From positions 124,001 through 188,000 of the forward strand of contig NZ_JAFMYW010000010.1 in assembly GCF_017353175.1 (NCBI RefSeq): DNA of 64,000 nt, read 5' to 3'. This DNA is from Fibrella forsythiae (GTDB lineage Bacteria > Bacteroidota > Bacteroidia > Cytophagales > Spirosomataceae). Below the pieces are notes generated by a model. The model had not been told where the DNA came from. It saw only the letters and a program-made list of their open reading frames with translations, and searched no databases. The position numbers and the translations under genes are program-made. The stretch's first letter is position 1, and each line of letters opens with the position of its first letter. This document shows positions 63,948 through 64,000 of the stretch, in pieces.

Positions 63948-64000
63948 ATGACTCCATTCGCCTCCCTGATTGATCACTATAAAGCCGTTTTCTTCGATGC
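63948..64000 (+). CDS. Start of a HAD-family hydrolase-like gene (truncated by window)
   Basis: An ATG at 63948 opens a frame that runs off the window: MTPFASLIDHYKAVFFDA. KAVFFDA fits HAD motif I, in which the Asp is the nucleophile. With only 17 full codons the call is tentative. Confidence 0.5.
   Translation, partial: MTPFASLIDHYKAVFFD

Overview
The window looks like a chromosomal segment of a Cytophagales bacterium (Bacteroidota), most like the Spirosoma/Fibrella group. The signs are a SusC/SusD pair, a hybrid two-component regulator with a periplasmic propeller, a TssD-type Hcp, fused IcmF, DUF4136 and patatin-like envelope proteins, and many -7 boxes of the Bacteroidota form TAnnTTTG. 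I saw no rRNA, tRNA, CRISPR array, insertion sequence or integrase.

Layout. 1-4.4 kb: the N-terminal 628 residues of a secreted Ig-like repeat protein, then an OpuC-type osmolyte importer (fused permease/binding protein plus ATPase). 4.6-11.8 kb: a membrane-anchored patatin, recA, a small unknown, rnc, acpP and kdsA. 11.8-28.3 kb: a glycan-type locus with HTCS regulator, PQQ-sugar-dehydrogenase/cytochrome c fusion, SusC, SusD and an FG-GAP/ASPIC lipoprotein. 28.3-33 kb: a sulfur module (rhodanese, split YeeE/YedE transporter, thioredoxin, DUF2892 protein, Crp/Fnr regulator) with two matching operator-promoter pairs, followed by a cytochrome c. 33-39.5 kb: an SDR, ergothioneine genes egtD-egtB, DUF4385, a double-ATPase ABC protein and folD. 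39.5-40.7 kb: an AT-rich island with a RusA-like resolvase lacking a normal start and a frameshifted PD-(D/E)XK nuclease. 40.7-49.6 kb: envelope lipoproteins, a GDSL hydrolase, a peptidase/propeller/beta-barrel protein, an FtsX-type permease and a TraB protein. 49.7-58.4 kb: icmF, an FMN reductase, tRNA methyltransferase, GT2, ppa and sppA. 58.5-61.1 kb: a type VI effector (Hcp-lipase fusion) overlapping an ankyrin lipoprotein that is probably its immunity protein. 61.3-64 kb: a glutamine-synthetase-family gene, a phosphotransferase-like gene and the start of a HAD-like gene.

Four signals go beyond gene calls. (1) The 10-mer CAGGTACGTT occurs at least 20 times on both strands, in and between genes. 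(2) A family of inverted repeats has arms built of degenerate 7-nt units. Two of them have perfect 38-bp stems, flank the phosphotransferase-like gene, and have diverged from each other while both stems stayed perfect; another sits in frame inside icmF. (3) The Hcp-lipase/ankyrin pair looks like an orphan T6SS effector-immunity cassette. (4) Two promoters in the sulfur module carry TGTGA-N6-TCACA-like sites exactly 21 nt upstream of their -7 boxes, next to a Crp/Fnr gene.

Several gene starts given here are internal ATGs (recA, kdsA, egtB, folD, ppa and others), chosen from family N-termini, signal peptides and promoter positions.
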